Shown piece by piece: positions 1-11,800 of a stretch of DNA of 64,000 nt (position 1 is the stretch's first letter; every line of letters begins with the position of its first letter). The position numbers and the translations under genes are program-made. Under the pieces are notes generated by a model, which had not been told where the DNA came from, made no database searches, and worked only from the letters and a program-made list of their open reading frames with translations. Source of the DNA: Enchytraeus crypticus (Eukaryota; Annelida; Clitellata; Enchytraeida; Enchytraeidae); the NCBI GenBank assembly GCA_905160935.1, contig CAJHZI010000641.1:1130501-1194500 (forward strand), read 5' to 3'.

Positions 1-847
1 ATGCAGTAACGACGCGTTGTTCTTTCCCTTTGATCGTAGAGCATGCTCATACACTCTTCTCTTCATGAACTCTTCTCCAATTCGTCGCGTTCATCTCAAA
101 TCCATCAACTCTTTCGATGATCAGCGTCACGGTGTTGAAACAAATGAAATTCCGGTAGAAATATTTGAAAAATCGAATTTGGAGGAACTCTCTCGGACAG
201 ATACAGCTTCTCTTTCAACTGTTCCGCCAATTCCTGCTAATAACACCAGATCCATCCTGGATCAGTTGGAACGATTAAGAAGAACAGTTGATGATTATGA
301 TGAAATGTCATTGAGAGATCATCATTTGAATTCGAGGCCCTTTAGTGATAAATTTCGTTTTGTCGGATCTATCTCTGTGTCAGAGCAAATGAAGCCAGAA
401 GCTGTTCAGGGATGGTTCGTTCAGAGGTACAGTACAATCATTTAATCATTGATATATTTTTTTGTTTTATTCACCTGACAAAGAATTTATCTTTCAGACT
501 TGCTGCTAAAATTATAAAAAGGCGCACAGAAGTTTTCATCTAGAATTTTGAGTAACTGAGAGCGTACAGAATGTGAAAAACCTTTAAGAACTTCTATTTG
601 CCTACGTATTTTTCAGTTTAAGTTTAAAAAAATTTTGTTTTAAGTTTTAACTTGTAGTGGTCAATATGTGCAGATTATTCTAGAAATGCTTACAATTTGA
701 TAGCTTATTTGAGAGAACCTCATTAATGTCTTAAGTGACTGATAATATTCTCATAACTTAGGCAAATTGTCTGTAGGATTACAGGTGTCAGAGAGTGAGA
801 AGAGAGAGTTAGAGAGAGTAAGAGAGAATGAGAGTAAAACAGAGTTA

Positions 848-895
<48 letters not shown>

Positions 896-1033
896 AGAGA
901 GAGAGAAGGAAATACTTAAATAATGAAAATAAGAATTAGTTTTAGCTTTATTTACATCTGGTGTAATTTTAAATAAATAAATATTCATGTATGTACTTGT
1001 GTATAATATATAATGTATATATATATATATATA

Positions 1034-1069
<36 letters not shown>

Positions 1070-1918
1070 ACATGTATATATATATATATATATACAATGT
1101 ATATGTATACACTGTGTTTTTTATAACTGATACCCCAAATTGTTTTAACAATAAAGTCGAAAGAAGTTGACCGATGTTCTTGAAATTTACAGTACTTGAC
1201 CTGCAGGCAATTCTACTAAACATATATAAATTTCGTTTGAATATCTTTAATAACGTGAAAGTTATAATTTCGCGAATATGAGTGGGGTCAAATAAGAAAT
1301 TTCCAGTGCACGAAAACGGGCGTGTTACATGCAGCGTAAAAATATCTCTATAAAAATAACATCGGACAGGTCACAAAATTTCAGCCAATGCTATGTTGAA
1401 GAGCAATCACTTCTTTGCAAAATGAAGTAAAATACGTGCTGATATTTTCTTAATTGACAAAGTTATTGAACTTTTAATGCATGCATTGCATGTCTGGGTA
1501 CAACTGCTATCACCGCAGCCACTGAAGCGGAGTCCTCGACTTCGTTTATTCTCTTCATGCAATGCATGCATAAAAAGTTCAATAACTTTGTCAATTAAGA
1601 ACATATCAGCACGTATTTTACGTCGTTTTGAAAAGAAGTGATTGCTCTTCAAAATAGCATTAGCTGAAATTTTATATTGCGTGTTAGCTAGTGTTTTATA
1701 GAGATAATCTACGCTAAATGTAACACGCCCGTAATCCTGTATTGGAAATTTCTTCTCTGACCCCACTCATATTCGCGAAAGTTAAATATATTCAAACGAA
1801 ATTTCTCTAGTTTCGTAGAATTGGCTGCTGGTCAAGTGCTGTAAGTTTCAAGAACATCGATCAACTTCTTACGACTTTATTGTTAAAACAATTTGGGGTA
1901 TCAGTTATAAAAAACACA

Positions 1919-1970
<52 letters not shown>

Positions 1971-4193
1971 ATAATTATATATATATATCTATCTATATAT
2001 ATATAATTATATATATATATATATATCTATATATATATATATATATTTCTATATATATAATGTATATATAATGTATATATATATACATATGGTCTGCATA
2101 TATGTATTATATATATACTGTATATAAACAGTATATATATAATATTATATAAATTTTGAATTTTCTCAGCCTTGACCGCGTTTCTCAAAGCCCGGGTTGT
2201 CAGATAACAGAGATAGATTTGTTCATATTGCCTTCTGGTTCTGCGCCACCTAACCTATGTCTTCAGCTAAACCTTCGGCGTTCTTTCCTTAGACACGCCA
2301 TCATACTGCTCATACCCCTGCTCGTTCTATCTGTACCTCTACTTGTGCTGCTACTGGTATCGCCCGTGGCCCGTGTAAAGCTGCCTGCCTGTATGACCGC
2401 CGTCGTGCTCTATACAGTTCTCCTTCAGTTTGTCGTGGCTTCCGTTGAGGAAAGGTCATCCCCTGTTCCAATTATTGGTAAATTTGAATTTCTTCTCATT
2501 ATTGGTAAATTCTAATTTCTTCTAATTGTTGTTCGTACTTAATATTACGCTACATTAAGCGAAGGGGCGGATCCAGAATTTATTTCGAGGGAGGGGGCAG
2601 AAAATTTTTTAACAATGTTTTTTAAAATCATGAAATCGTTTTGTTCGATTTGGTATAACTGAAAGGATTGCGTAAGATCGTCACCCTCTTGGGACCCTAA
2701 CAGACCACCGGTAAATCGTCACTTTTAATTCCTATTCGTTATGGTATTACAAAATGTTTAAGGTAAAAAATACACAAAGATTTCAGGGGCGGGGGCATGG
2801 CCCCCTTGCCTCCACCTGAATCTGCCACTAATTAAGCGAAACCATATGAAAGGTGAAACACTATCAATTTGCTAATTATTAGGCTAGTTAAGTATTAGAA
2901 TTATTGATTGGTATTGGTGTTTTAGTTGTCTAACTTTCAAATTATAAATTTGCTGCGCATATATTCAATTAATTAAATTCTAAGAAATGAAGCAAGTGAA
3001 TCTTAATAGCTCCTGTGATATATCGAATTTTTTAATATTTTTGCGCTAAATCCTGAAGATATATAGCAATATTTGAAAGAGCTGCAGAGTAGAACAAGAT
3101 AATTTAAAACTATGTTAAAGGCTAAAGTAACCTAAGACTTTCCTAAGACTGACATTTATTGATTTAGGCATTTATTGATTTATAATTAATTTTTATGTAT
3201 AAATATATAAATAAATAATAAATCAATCTCATTAAGGTAATGTGATATATTTTTTGTAATTTTCTTAAGCTTACCATCATAGCACTTGTTGACGTCCCTG
3301 ACATCATCCCTGGATGAGGAAAAGGAAGTTAAACCTTTACTATTATTGTTGTTCTTTCAGTTTTTTACCCCTTGTGTCTGATCGCACTTTCTATGACGTC
3401 ATTCTGCGTCAGTCTCTTCGTATCGCGCCGTTCATTGGCTCCCACTCTATCGAGGGCAGAGTCAACGACAAAAGACTACGATGTTCTACTACCGCTAAGT
3501 CCCGCCCACCACGACAAACATCTGTCTCTCAGCTCCTCTCACAATGTGGCTTCCCATAATATCTCGAACAATGTCGGAAACAAAGGAGCTAGATGCAGTT
3601 GTAGCAGCCAAAACCTGCATACCGAACGCCGGGGCTCCTCAGATATGCCGTTGGATTTGGACGAAAACGACGAATCAATTACTCCAACTTATGACGATAA
3701 TCAGTCAGCGTATGACGTTAATCAATCAGCTTACAACACGAATCAATCCCCTTATAACAGAAATCAGTATGTAATCTGTCATGACTTTCAATCACGAAGC
3801 CCAATTAGGGCAGGGTCAGTTTCGTCGAGAAGTCAGAGTCGTCATGAGGTGTTGGTTCAGATGGGTAGCCCGAAATTGTCTGCAAATAACAATTCTACAG
3901 GCTACATGCCGGCGCCTGTCACAGGACTAAGTGTGCGTACAGAAAACAGACTAAGGAGATCAGAGGCAGCGTCTAATAATTGTTCTCAAAATTTGATAAT
4001 CCCTGAGCACGAGTTGAACTTTAGACTGTCGGAACAAGAGTCAAGTATGAAAATCAGAGAGCTAGTCCAGGAGAGTGAGGATCGATGTTGTACGGAAAGC
4101 AGTACGGAACGTAACGTCGACATGCTGCTGTTTGTGCTGCTCGTTATAATAATAGTTTCATTCAGTGTCTGTATGGTACTGACGGCATTTTAG
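1..4193 (+). CDS. Four-transmembrane membrane protein, 5'-partial, 3 exons
   Basis: Exons: up to 426 (start unresolved; in-frame ATGs at 17 and 65, and a possible acceptor AG at 38-39), 2170-2477 and 3361-4193 (TAG stop). Junctions agree: exon 1 ends in phase 2 at AG|GTACAG; exon 2 follows CTCAG and ends in phase 1 at ATTG|GTAAAT; exon 3 follows TTCTTTCAG. Exon 1 is hydrophilic (a LDQLERLRRTVDDYDEM stretch could be helical). Exon 2 has two hydrophobic segments (one near 2290-2370, rich in Leu/Val after a NLRR motif, and one near 2390-2450). Exon 3 opens with a third (FYPLCLIALSMTSFCVSLFV), then a polar loop of about 210 residues with heptad-like NQSAY repeats, then a terminal fourth segment and stop. 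Three close membrane segments, a long loop and a terminal fourth recall pentameric ligand-gated ion channels, but I see no convincing extracellular domain or Cys-loop, so the family is not assigned. An alternative frame across 3314-3559 is rejected because its phase disagrees. Confidence 0.62.
843..905. repeat. (GA)n microsatellite
   Basis: A run of GA dinucleotides in intron 1 of the first gene, with degenerate GAGA-rich sequence on its left from about 790. Confidence 0.9.
1109..1922. mobile_element. Fold-back (long inverted-repeat) element, copy 1
   Basis: The outer 33 bases are a perfect inverted repeat (TACACTGTGTTTTTTATAAC at 1109 and its complement ending at 1922). Complementarity continues with mismatches through arms of about 385 bases to a loop near 1495-1556, where GCATGCATTGCATG-type sequence appears on both arms. 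(TA)n tracts flank both sides, so any target duplication is hidden. It shares arm sequence with the element at 27649-28477. No transposase frame is visible; the long open frame inside (1407-1766, minus) follows from arm symmetry. It lies in intron 1 of the first gene. Confidence 0.8.
1921..2150. repeat. (TA)n-rich tract
   Basis: Long, slightly degenerate (TA)n sequence abutting the right arm of the fold-back element and ending about 20 bases before exon 2 of the first gene. A matching (TA)n tract lies at about 1015-1105 on the other side of the element. Confidence 0.9.
2563..2830. mobile_element. Short hAT-style MITE with apparent target duplication
   Basis: The left end reads AGGGGCGGATCCAG and the right end reads CTGAATCTGCCACTA, imperfect inverted repeats of the style seen in non-autonomous hAT elements. 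ATTAAGCGA is present immediately outside both ends (2554-2562 and 2831-2839), giving an 8-9 bp target-site duplication as expected for hAT. No coding capacity. It lies in intron 2 of the first gene. Confidence 0.7.
3291..3354 (+). repeat. LINE 3'-tail fragment forming a splice-acceptor region
   Basis: The sequence GACGTCCCTGACATCATCCC, then TGGATGAGGAAA, then GTTAAACCTTTACTATTATT matches the 3' end of the LINE copies at 25490-26395 and 52255-52540 (minus strand there). It ends six bases before the AG acceptor at 3359-3360, so its T-rich tail supplies the pyrimidine tract of exon 3. Confidence 0.7.
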
Positions 4194-4200
4194 ACACTTT

Positions 4201-4255
4201 ATAGCGTATATATACATGTATAATATATATATATATATATATACATGTATATATG
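4201..4255. repeat. (TA)n microsatellite
   Basis: TA-rich tract directly after the stop codon of the first gene, in its presumed 3' UTR. Confidence 0.8.
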
Positions 4256-4327
4256 CTTGACATGCTGTAGACATACTTGTGTGCGTTAGTGTATGTTACC
4301 TGTAATTATCATCGGGAGTTTAACGCC

Positions 4328-4470
4328 TGGGCTGGAACTGGAGCCAGTAGCAATGTCCGTAAGATATCTGCCCCCGGGTCAATATGTGCGGGATTCAAAA
4401 CCGGGGCTCTCCCGTCGCTGATGTCGCTTTCGAAAGATGAAACTGAAGATAAAATCGGCTTTACAGCTTT
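4328..4470 (+). mobile_element. SINE family A copy (diverged)
   Basis: tRNA-derived SINE starting at CTGGAGCCAGTAGCAATGTC, with a B-box-like GGGATTCAAAACC and the tail motif GATGTCGCTTTCG followed by a degraded GAAACTGA. It matches the better copies at 14450 and 20610. Confidence 0.75.
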
Positions 4471-4869
4471 TGCATGTCTTGAATTGATACCAGTTATGAT
4501 AAGCCCTGGATTCGAATTATGATTATCTGCAGTTGAAATATAGCCAATGCTGCCACTGGCTCAGCGAATTGCAATTTAATACAATAAACTGATATGTTAG
4601 TGTCTCAAAAAGGAGTCTAAATATGAACGATAAATTTCAAGTCCATATCCTGAACGAAAGACGATGCCAGAGACATCGAAAAGAGAATGGAGATGCTTTC
4701 CAGGCTTGAACGATGCATATTAATTCAGTAACTACAGCAAACTCTAAACAGAAAGAACAATGATACAAAGACACTAGTTTACATTACCTGATGTTTTTAT
4801 TTAGAAAAATAGACTTCATTCTTAATGTTCTATAATTATATAAATAAAGTCCTCATGTAAATTTTTAGT

Positions 4870-5220
4870 GTGGAGGGGAATATGGATAGTTTGGCTCAGT
4901 CACCATTGAAATGTCACCGTTTGGCTCATATTGTGAAAAAGGTAGTTGAAGATGTAGTAAAGAGAGTTTGGAGGGAAGAGCTGGATATTAAGTTAGAGAT
5001 AGGTAGACCACAACTGATGTGAGATGCGATGATTAAGAAGTCCATGAAAAATAGGGGACTGCTTGATGATATAGTATGGGGCAGAGAGGATTAGAGAAGG
5101 TCTATTCGTATCCCGACCCTAGTTAAACTGCTTTTGATTGAAGAAGAAGAAGATGATGATGATGATGATAATGATGATGATGATGATGATGATGATAATG
5201 ATGATGATGATGATGATGTA
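4870..5220 (+). mobile_element. LINE 3' end with (GAT)n tail (family D)
   Basis: The plus strand encodes degraded C-terminal retrotransposon sequence: GRPQL near 5005, then a W-GREDWR motif near 5080, then RRSIRIPTLVK. GRP...W and DRWR patterns are typical of LINE reverse-transcriptase C-termini. One in-frame stop follows GRPQLM. The tail continues into (GAT)n at about 5152-5218. Related tails are at 8750, 48875, 51583 and 51866 on the opposite strand. Confidence 0.7.
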
Positions 5221-5836
5221 AGCAAATAATTAACTTGCATCAACGTCAAATTTAAAAGTGCACATAGCACAATGTATAATTTTTTCGGCTGATTGCATAT
5301 GCTGCTGTAAAATGCTTGTATAAACAACATAACAATGGTGTTCTAATAACTTTTATAAATTATCCCCAGCATTGTAGAAAAATTCCTTTTCAAGGTGTTG
5401 CACTTTACAGCAAATATACAAGCAAATAAACTGCTACAATTCCGAAGGGCTCGAACATTACGGATTAAAAAATAATTTTGAAAGGATAATGGTTTCTTTC
5501 TTATGCTGAAATTTCAGACTGTATGATTCAGGACGTATCGTGGTTAGGATTCTGATAATTTTTGATATTACACTAAATGCCCAAATTATATATAAATTCA
5601 AACCACTTGGACATCTTTAAATAGTTCAAAGTCTATATATAAATAATTCTACTTACGTACGACATCAATACCTCTCTCTCACAACATTAACGATATCCAG
5701 TATAATAATATAGTCTTAATTCCTCAGGAAAAAATTATAAGACAGCATGACATGAGCTGATATAATTATATTCAGACTATAGTTAATTTTCTTTTAATGA
5801 CAATCGTTCTATTGACTAGTAGCACTTACAGTGTAT

Positions 5837-8800
5837 TTACATTATAACATTTTTAAGGTTTTGTAATTCATATGCGAACGAGGTAAGTAAGAATGCTACA
5901 TCAGCGGTAAGAGCACTTACAATATTAGCAATCAAAGCTACGATTAGACTAAACAATAGGCTTGATCTTACTGCACCGGAGTTCTTGCTAGTAGCAGCAA
6001 GATGGCTGCCGTGTCGAGGGCGTGGCGTATGAAAGACACTATATGGAGGGTGGAGCCTATAAGAAGTTCTGTCGTAACCAGGATACGACCTATTGCGATC
6101 TTTGTGTGAAGGCCTGATGTGGTCTAGTTCTGGATACGGTGAAGTTTTGGGCACAACGGTAGTGCGTCTTGGTTTCGAATGATGGGAAGACGAGTAGGAA
6201 TAGGTTGAAGTGGGAATTTCCCCCCATTGAGTAGAACATCGTGTCGATACTGAATCTGAAATGAATAAAACACTTTTAAGTATGTTATTGTTAATACAAT
6301 CATATATGCCTCTTAAATAGTTTTCTCATAATAAAGCCTGCGTCAAGCTGCTTGGCATTTTTGTCGTGCTACAAGGTTTCGCTTACGTCATTTTCCTTAT
6401 TGTATGTCTAGTCTCCTTCTGCTATCATTGACTTTTTACAGTTTAATTTATCAGTTGACTGGAGCCAGTAGCGAAGTCGGTGAGATATTCGACCGCGGAT
6501 CAGTATATGTGAATTTCCAATCCTGGGCTCGCCCGTCACTGACATCGGTTTCAAGTGAGGAAACTGACGTTAACATTAGCTTTATCAGATTTTTAACTTC
6601 TGAGACTTAAGCGGAAGCTTCCAGAAATTGTGCATTATGCATGTAGGTGTCCTACAGTGAATGTATTTTTCATATAGCAATGCATCGAATATGTCACAAG
6701 ACTAAAACACTACCTTAAACCTAGAATTATTCTAATCTTGAATTGTTTATAAGCTGCCTTTTGACATAAACTAAATCAAAATGATAAAAATTAAAAGATA
6801 ATTAAAAGTTGCAAATTGAGCCTGCGACTACTTGTATTCCATGACATTTTTATCACAAGTGTGAATATTGAATGAGCTTCAAAGCAGGTCGGGTCTAGGA
6901 ATAGGCGTCTTAAACTAGCCAGCGTAACGAAACCAGACGGATACTTACTTTTCTATTAAACATTGACCCATAATTATAGATGCCTCACAATATCTTGTGG
7001 CTGAGGTTTCCTTAATAGTCTGTGTCACACAAAGTCACAGAATAAAATTCTTATAATTTCTACCTATATTCAAAAATTGATAAAAACAAATAAGTATAGA
7101 ATGTCACGTGGCAGTCTAGACTGCAAGTAAGCCTCCATGGTTACAGCGATGAATGGAGCATACAAGTGTTTGGTATAATTATTTTCCTGATCGGCTGACA
7201 ACATAGGAGCTGTGTATATGCAATATTACGAGAGTTTGGAGAAACCTTGACGAAACAAGCACTTCACCGTTGACGAACCTGTGTAAGTGAATATCGACAT
7301 GATGGCTGTTTTGTCACGTAACGTGGTCATGAGGTCACTCGCAGTTCCACACTGACCTCTGTCGAACACGTAGGCCTGCTTCCAAGGTCTGTATGACATC
7401 CGTTCTGAATGAGTGTGGATCACCTACATTACGTTCAGCATAGTATGTTGAGCAGTAGCATGATAGGTTAAGTGTCGAACTGAGGATAATCATTAGATAC
7501 TGTGTTCGAATCCAGATATTATCTTTTCATTGACATACTGTCGAGACGAGAAGCTAATGATAAACTAAACTCAAAAATTTTTCTTAGCGTTTCAAATAAT
7601 GGTTATAGCTCCGGAAAGCTTATAACTAGAAAATAATTTTAGTTTTAAATTTATAATTACAGTGTTGAAGTATTTGTTCTATTGTTAAGTCGGAAAAAAT
7701 AAGAATAAATTAACCAAATGCAGAAAATATGTTAAAATCATTTAATGCAGAAATTGAGAAAGATATAAATCATCACGCTATACATGTATGTAAATGATCG
7801 CTTCCCAAACCAAGCGCTAAATTTTTGAGGCAGCAATGCCACAGCTGATATTGGTGTATTAATGCCAAAGTTATGTTATTGCCGCAACTATTTACTATGT
7901 TATTGTTGAGGCAATGTCAACTCAATTGAAATGGATCAATAGACTCTCGTGTTGGTGGATGAAATGCATATTTATGAGCAAGCGTGCAGACTCTAAGAAT
8001 ATATATATATTGAAAATGCCATGAGTCAGTAAACTTGATTAATCGAGAGAGAGAGAGACAAAAAGAGAGAGAAAGAGAGAGAAAGAGAGAGAAAGAGAGA
8101 GAAAGAGAGAGAAATAAAGAGAAAACAAGAGAAAAAGAAACGGAGTTAGTAACTTTTTGAATGAAGTTCTTAAATTCCAATATTAGCGTACCTTACTATT
8201 TAAAATTTATTATCACTACGACTTCCAATAAATTGATGCGAAAGAAAGCTCTCAGAGGTGAGATGATGAATATTCGTGAGGAATATTTTCGTAACAAATA
8301 GTTTAAAACGTTAATATTAACTTCAGTACAGTAAAAAAAAGTTTTAAGACATAGAACTACGGAGGCTGTTGTATGCAACTGTTTGAGTGGTTTTCTTACT
8401 ATACATGTACGAACCCAGCAATGGAAAGACCTCGTTTGTTGATTAGGATCTTCTGTTATTAGAATAATTGTGCCTTCGTTGATGGCAGTATGGGCAACAC
8501 ACCGGAATTCTTCGCATACACAGAAAAAGTTAGCATTTTCTCAGTTTTCTTGTCGCATTTCTCATGCGCCACACAAGGTTAGGAACGTCTTATGTTGAAT
8601 GTACAACTACAAGCAATGCTAAATCAACATTATGAAGCACTTTAAACCTGATAAAAAGAGGTGAACTCAATAGCCTTAACATTGCTGTCCGTTAGCCATA
8701 GCGAAATATATTTAAAGAAGTAATTACACAGTGATACGAAAGTTATATTCGTCATCATCATCATCTCTTAAATCCTTGTTTAACTAGGGTCGGGATTAAA

Positions 8801-11800
8801 CACTTTTGTATCAATTGCTGGAGCATATGGGCGGTCAACAACAGACTGACCTTTCTGAATGCCCTTCTTTTCACGCTGGTTTGGATCTTAATGCTTTGTC
8901 GCCTTTAGCGACACTTGAAGTCCACGGTTGGTCTATTCTTTAGTAAATAGGTGACGTCACGGGTGATACCAACGTCCTATTGATTAATTTTATAACAAAC
9001 AATGAGTAAAAGAAACCTCGTTGATGCTGATGAGAGCAGAACCTCGTGGAAAGAGTCAGCGTGGGACGGAGCTGACAAGTGGCAGGGTCCCAATCCTGTA
9101 GAATCCCGTCGCAGGATCCGCCATCCGCAAACGTGATGTTGACAGGAACGATGCCGCTCAGTCCGCAGCTATTGAAGCGCATTCTCTGCTCAGCTGCAAA
9201 AAGTTAAACCAGAGTAAAACAGAAGTTTCCTCGGTTAAAATATATATATATCAATTTCTGTCTCGATAGCTTTCATTGACGGGCGAGAACGGGATTTGAA
9301 GTCTGTACCTACTGATCTCATACCGGACACCCAGCCGAGTATGCTATTGCCTCAAGCCTAATTGTATTTGTACACGCCTTTGCGCAAGTATTTTGTACTT
9401 TTGTATTTGTACACGTTTTTCTCCTTTTTCACTTCTGAATCAGCGGCATTAGATTTAATAAACTCTGCTAAAGTCATCAGATAGCATAAAGGATCGTAGC
9501 GTCTAAAGGATTTCTTAAATCGTGATTCGTGACCTTACGAATAATGAAGCCAAATGATGAAGCCAATTTTTCAGCCTTGAGCTTAGAAAGGCTGTGAATC
9601 AAAGAGTTTGCACCTCTTCATGATAAGCGACTGGCAGTCGCTAATCATGAAGCCATACCAATTCAGTGGTTAACACTAGAAAATGCTGAAGCTTAAACGG
9701 AATTTGTTTTAATATAAGTTTCAATATATTTTTAGTTTTGAAATCAGTGGAGATTAACTTTGTCTTTGAAATTGAAAAATTGAAAATATTGATCCAACAG
9801 AAACATGAACTAAACTCACGTAAAAGCAATTTCATTCGTCGACTGCGTATTTTGTCTGCTAGTGGCTTTGGATCGTCCTTGAACTCACAAAGGTCAAACG
9901 ATTTGTCCAGTAGAGAACTCTTTGCTTTAAAATTATAAAAATACAATTCGCAGATAACTTTATAATTATAGAGTATTTTCTAATTACGTCTGCCTTCATA
10001 TCAAATCGTCATCTAAGCTGGTCGGATATATAAAGGTCCAATATAATATGATAGACTGGTATAATTCTCCTAGTGACTTTCATTGAGATGACAGAACGAT
10101 ATTAAGCCTAGTATATATTCTCTGTCTCCAGACACATTTCATTGAAAAAAAGTTAAATCTAGGCAGTTATTGTTTGATGGTGGATTGAATTTCGGACAGA
10201 CTAGTTGAGCGACACACACAGATTATAAACTATTTATTGATAGAGCAAATTCACAAAAGCAAAATTAATGGGTAGGCTCATTGATTGTTTGATTAACTGA
10301 AATACTATGTATTATTTACAACAAGATTTACTGCTTAATTGATTGATTAATATAACTGCTGACAGCTTTGCATACTGACTGACTGACTCGCAGACTGATT
10401 GAATTGATTGATTAATTGGTTGTATAACTGATTGACTAACTGATGGATTAGCTGATTGATTAACTGATGGATTAGCTGATTGATTAACTGATTGACTGAT
10501 TGACTATCTGATTAACTAAGTGATTGATTAACTGACTCTTTCACTGATTGGATGACGGAATGATTGATGCATGAGAATATATGATGTTCTTACCAGCAAC
10601 ATGTTCGTAGATAAAACATTATAGTACTTTGGTCGGAATTTGCTTATGTCTCTCTAAAGTTTTTGAATTAGTCGTTCGAAGAGTTGTTTGTTTTGTAAGT
10701 GGAAGATGATGTTTTAGACTAAAAGCATTTTCGATTTGATTCTTTGAATGGTCTTAGTATGCCTGAATTTCAAGACATGTTTGAAGAGCCATTGATTTAT
10801 TTTTCAGACAAGTTAAACCAGTTAGACAGTTAGATCATGACATTCTTGCACAGAAATTATACAGGTGAAAACTATAAGAATTCAAATGTAAATCCCAATA
10901 AGTAATCTATTACGTACTCTTTTGTTACGTACCGGGAACTAGACTTTGTCATAAGTTCAGTTTTTACTTACATATCTGAAAGAAAAGCACAACTCCGTCA
11001 AGCCGAAAATGTATGCAGCTATATCTTGGTCGACTGAAACATAAATAAATGAATATTTATTATACTTTATAATGCTCGTAGAAATTAAACGTAAATTTCT
11101 TACTAATTGCTTAACACATATTGAACAGTAGCGTAGGATTTTATACCAACCGTGGTTAGATATTCCCAATGATTAAATAAACATTTACCCTTAATACAGA
11201 GACAGCTATTTTTCATTCAATAAGCATAGTATGTCATATGTGGAAATGAAGAGGAAAGCGGAAGACAGAGAAGAGTGTAGGCGCTCTATACCATGAACCT
11301 GCCAGTAGGCAGTGCACTAAGAGAGAGAGAGAGAGAGAGAGAACTAGAGCGTTGATCAGACTATAAAATATTTAAAGCAAACCATCCGTCGCTAAAGACC
11401 GAGAGCATTTTGTACTGATCCTTCCTCCAGTGCTTGCTCTTGCAGATGTAGTTGCCGAGGCGGGAGAAGGACACGTGACCTGGGTCGATGGTCACCTCTT
11501 CCACGAGATCAGAGTCGTAGTAGAGCCATCTGCCTCGATACTCGTCAGGAAAGAAACACTCGGATCTGACTGATGGAACTAAGTCTGCTTTATGACCTGT
11601 CATGAATAAAAATTTGTATAAACTGATCATCAAAAATTAAAAAATATTAGGCGCCGTCTTGTTGTTGCTGATGAAGTTTATTTGAGGTCGTCGTTAAATT
11701 GTGCTACAAGCCTAAAATCAATAAATAATATAGTAGTTAAAAGGCAAATCTTTAGAAGCTAAAAATATTTACTGTGAGTCATTCCAGAGCGATATTATAC

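Noticed and set aside
969-1223. Open frame rich in Ile/Tyr (minus) and similar frames at 1880, 27537, 28400, 40543, 40638 and 46669
   Set aside because: They are translations of (TA)n tracts, with no start context, splice sites or non-repeat protein content.
1407-1766. 119-residue open frame on the minus strand
   Set aside because: It lies across the arms and loop of the fold-back element; the openness follows from arm symmetry, and no domain is seen.
3314-3559. Alternative frame overlapping exon 3 of the left-edge gene
   Set aside because: Using it needs the AG|GTCATC donor; the phase-1 donor at 2477 joins to the longer frame, which carries a hydrophobic segment and reaches the terminal membrane segment.
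7226-7423. Start codon MIHTHSER as the beginning of a separate gene
   Set aside because: The acceptor ATTCAG at 7405 joins in phase with the upstream exon, placing that Met in the intron.
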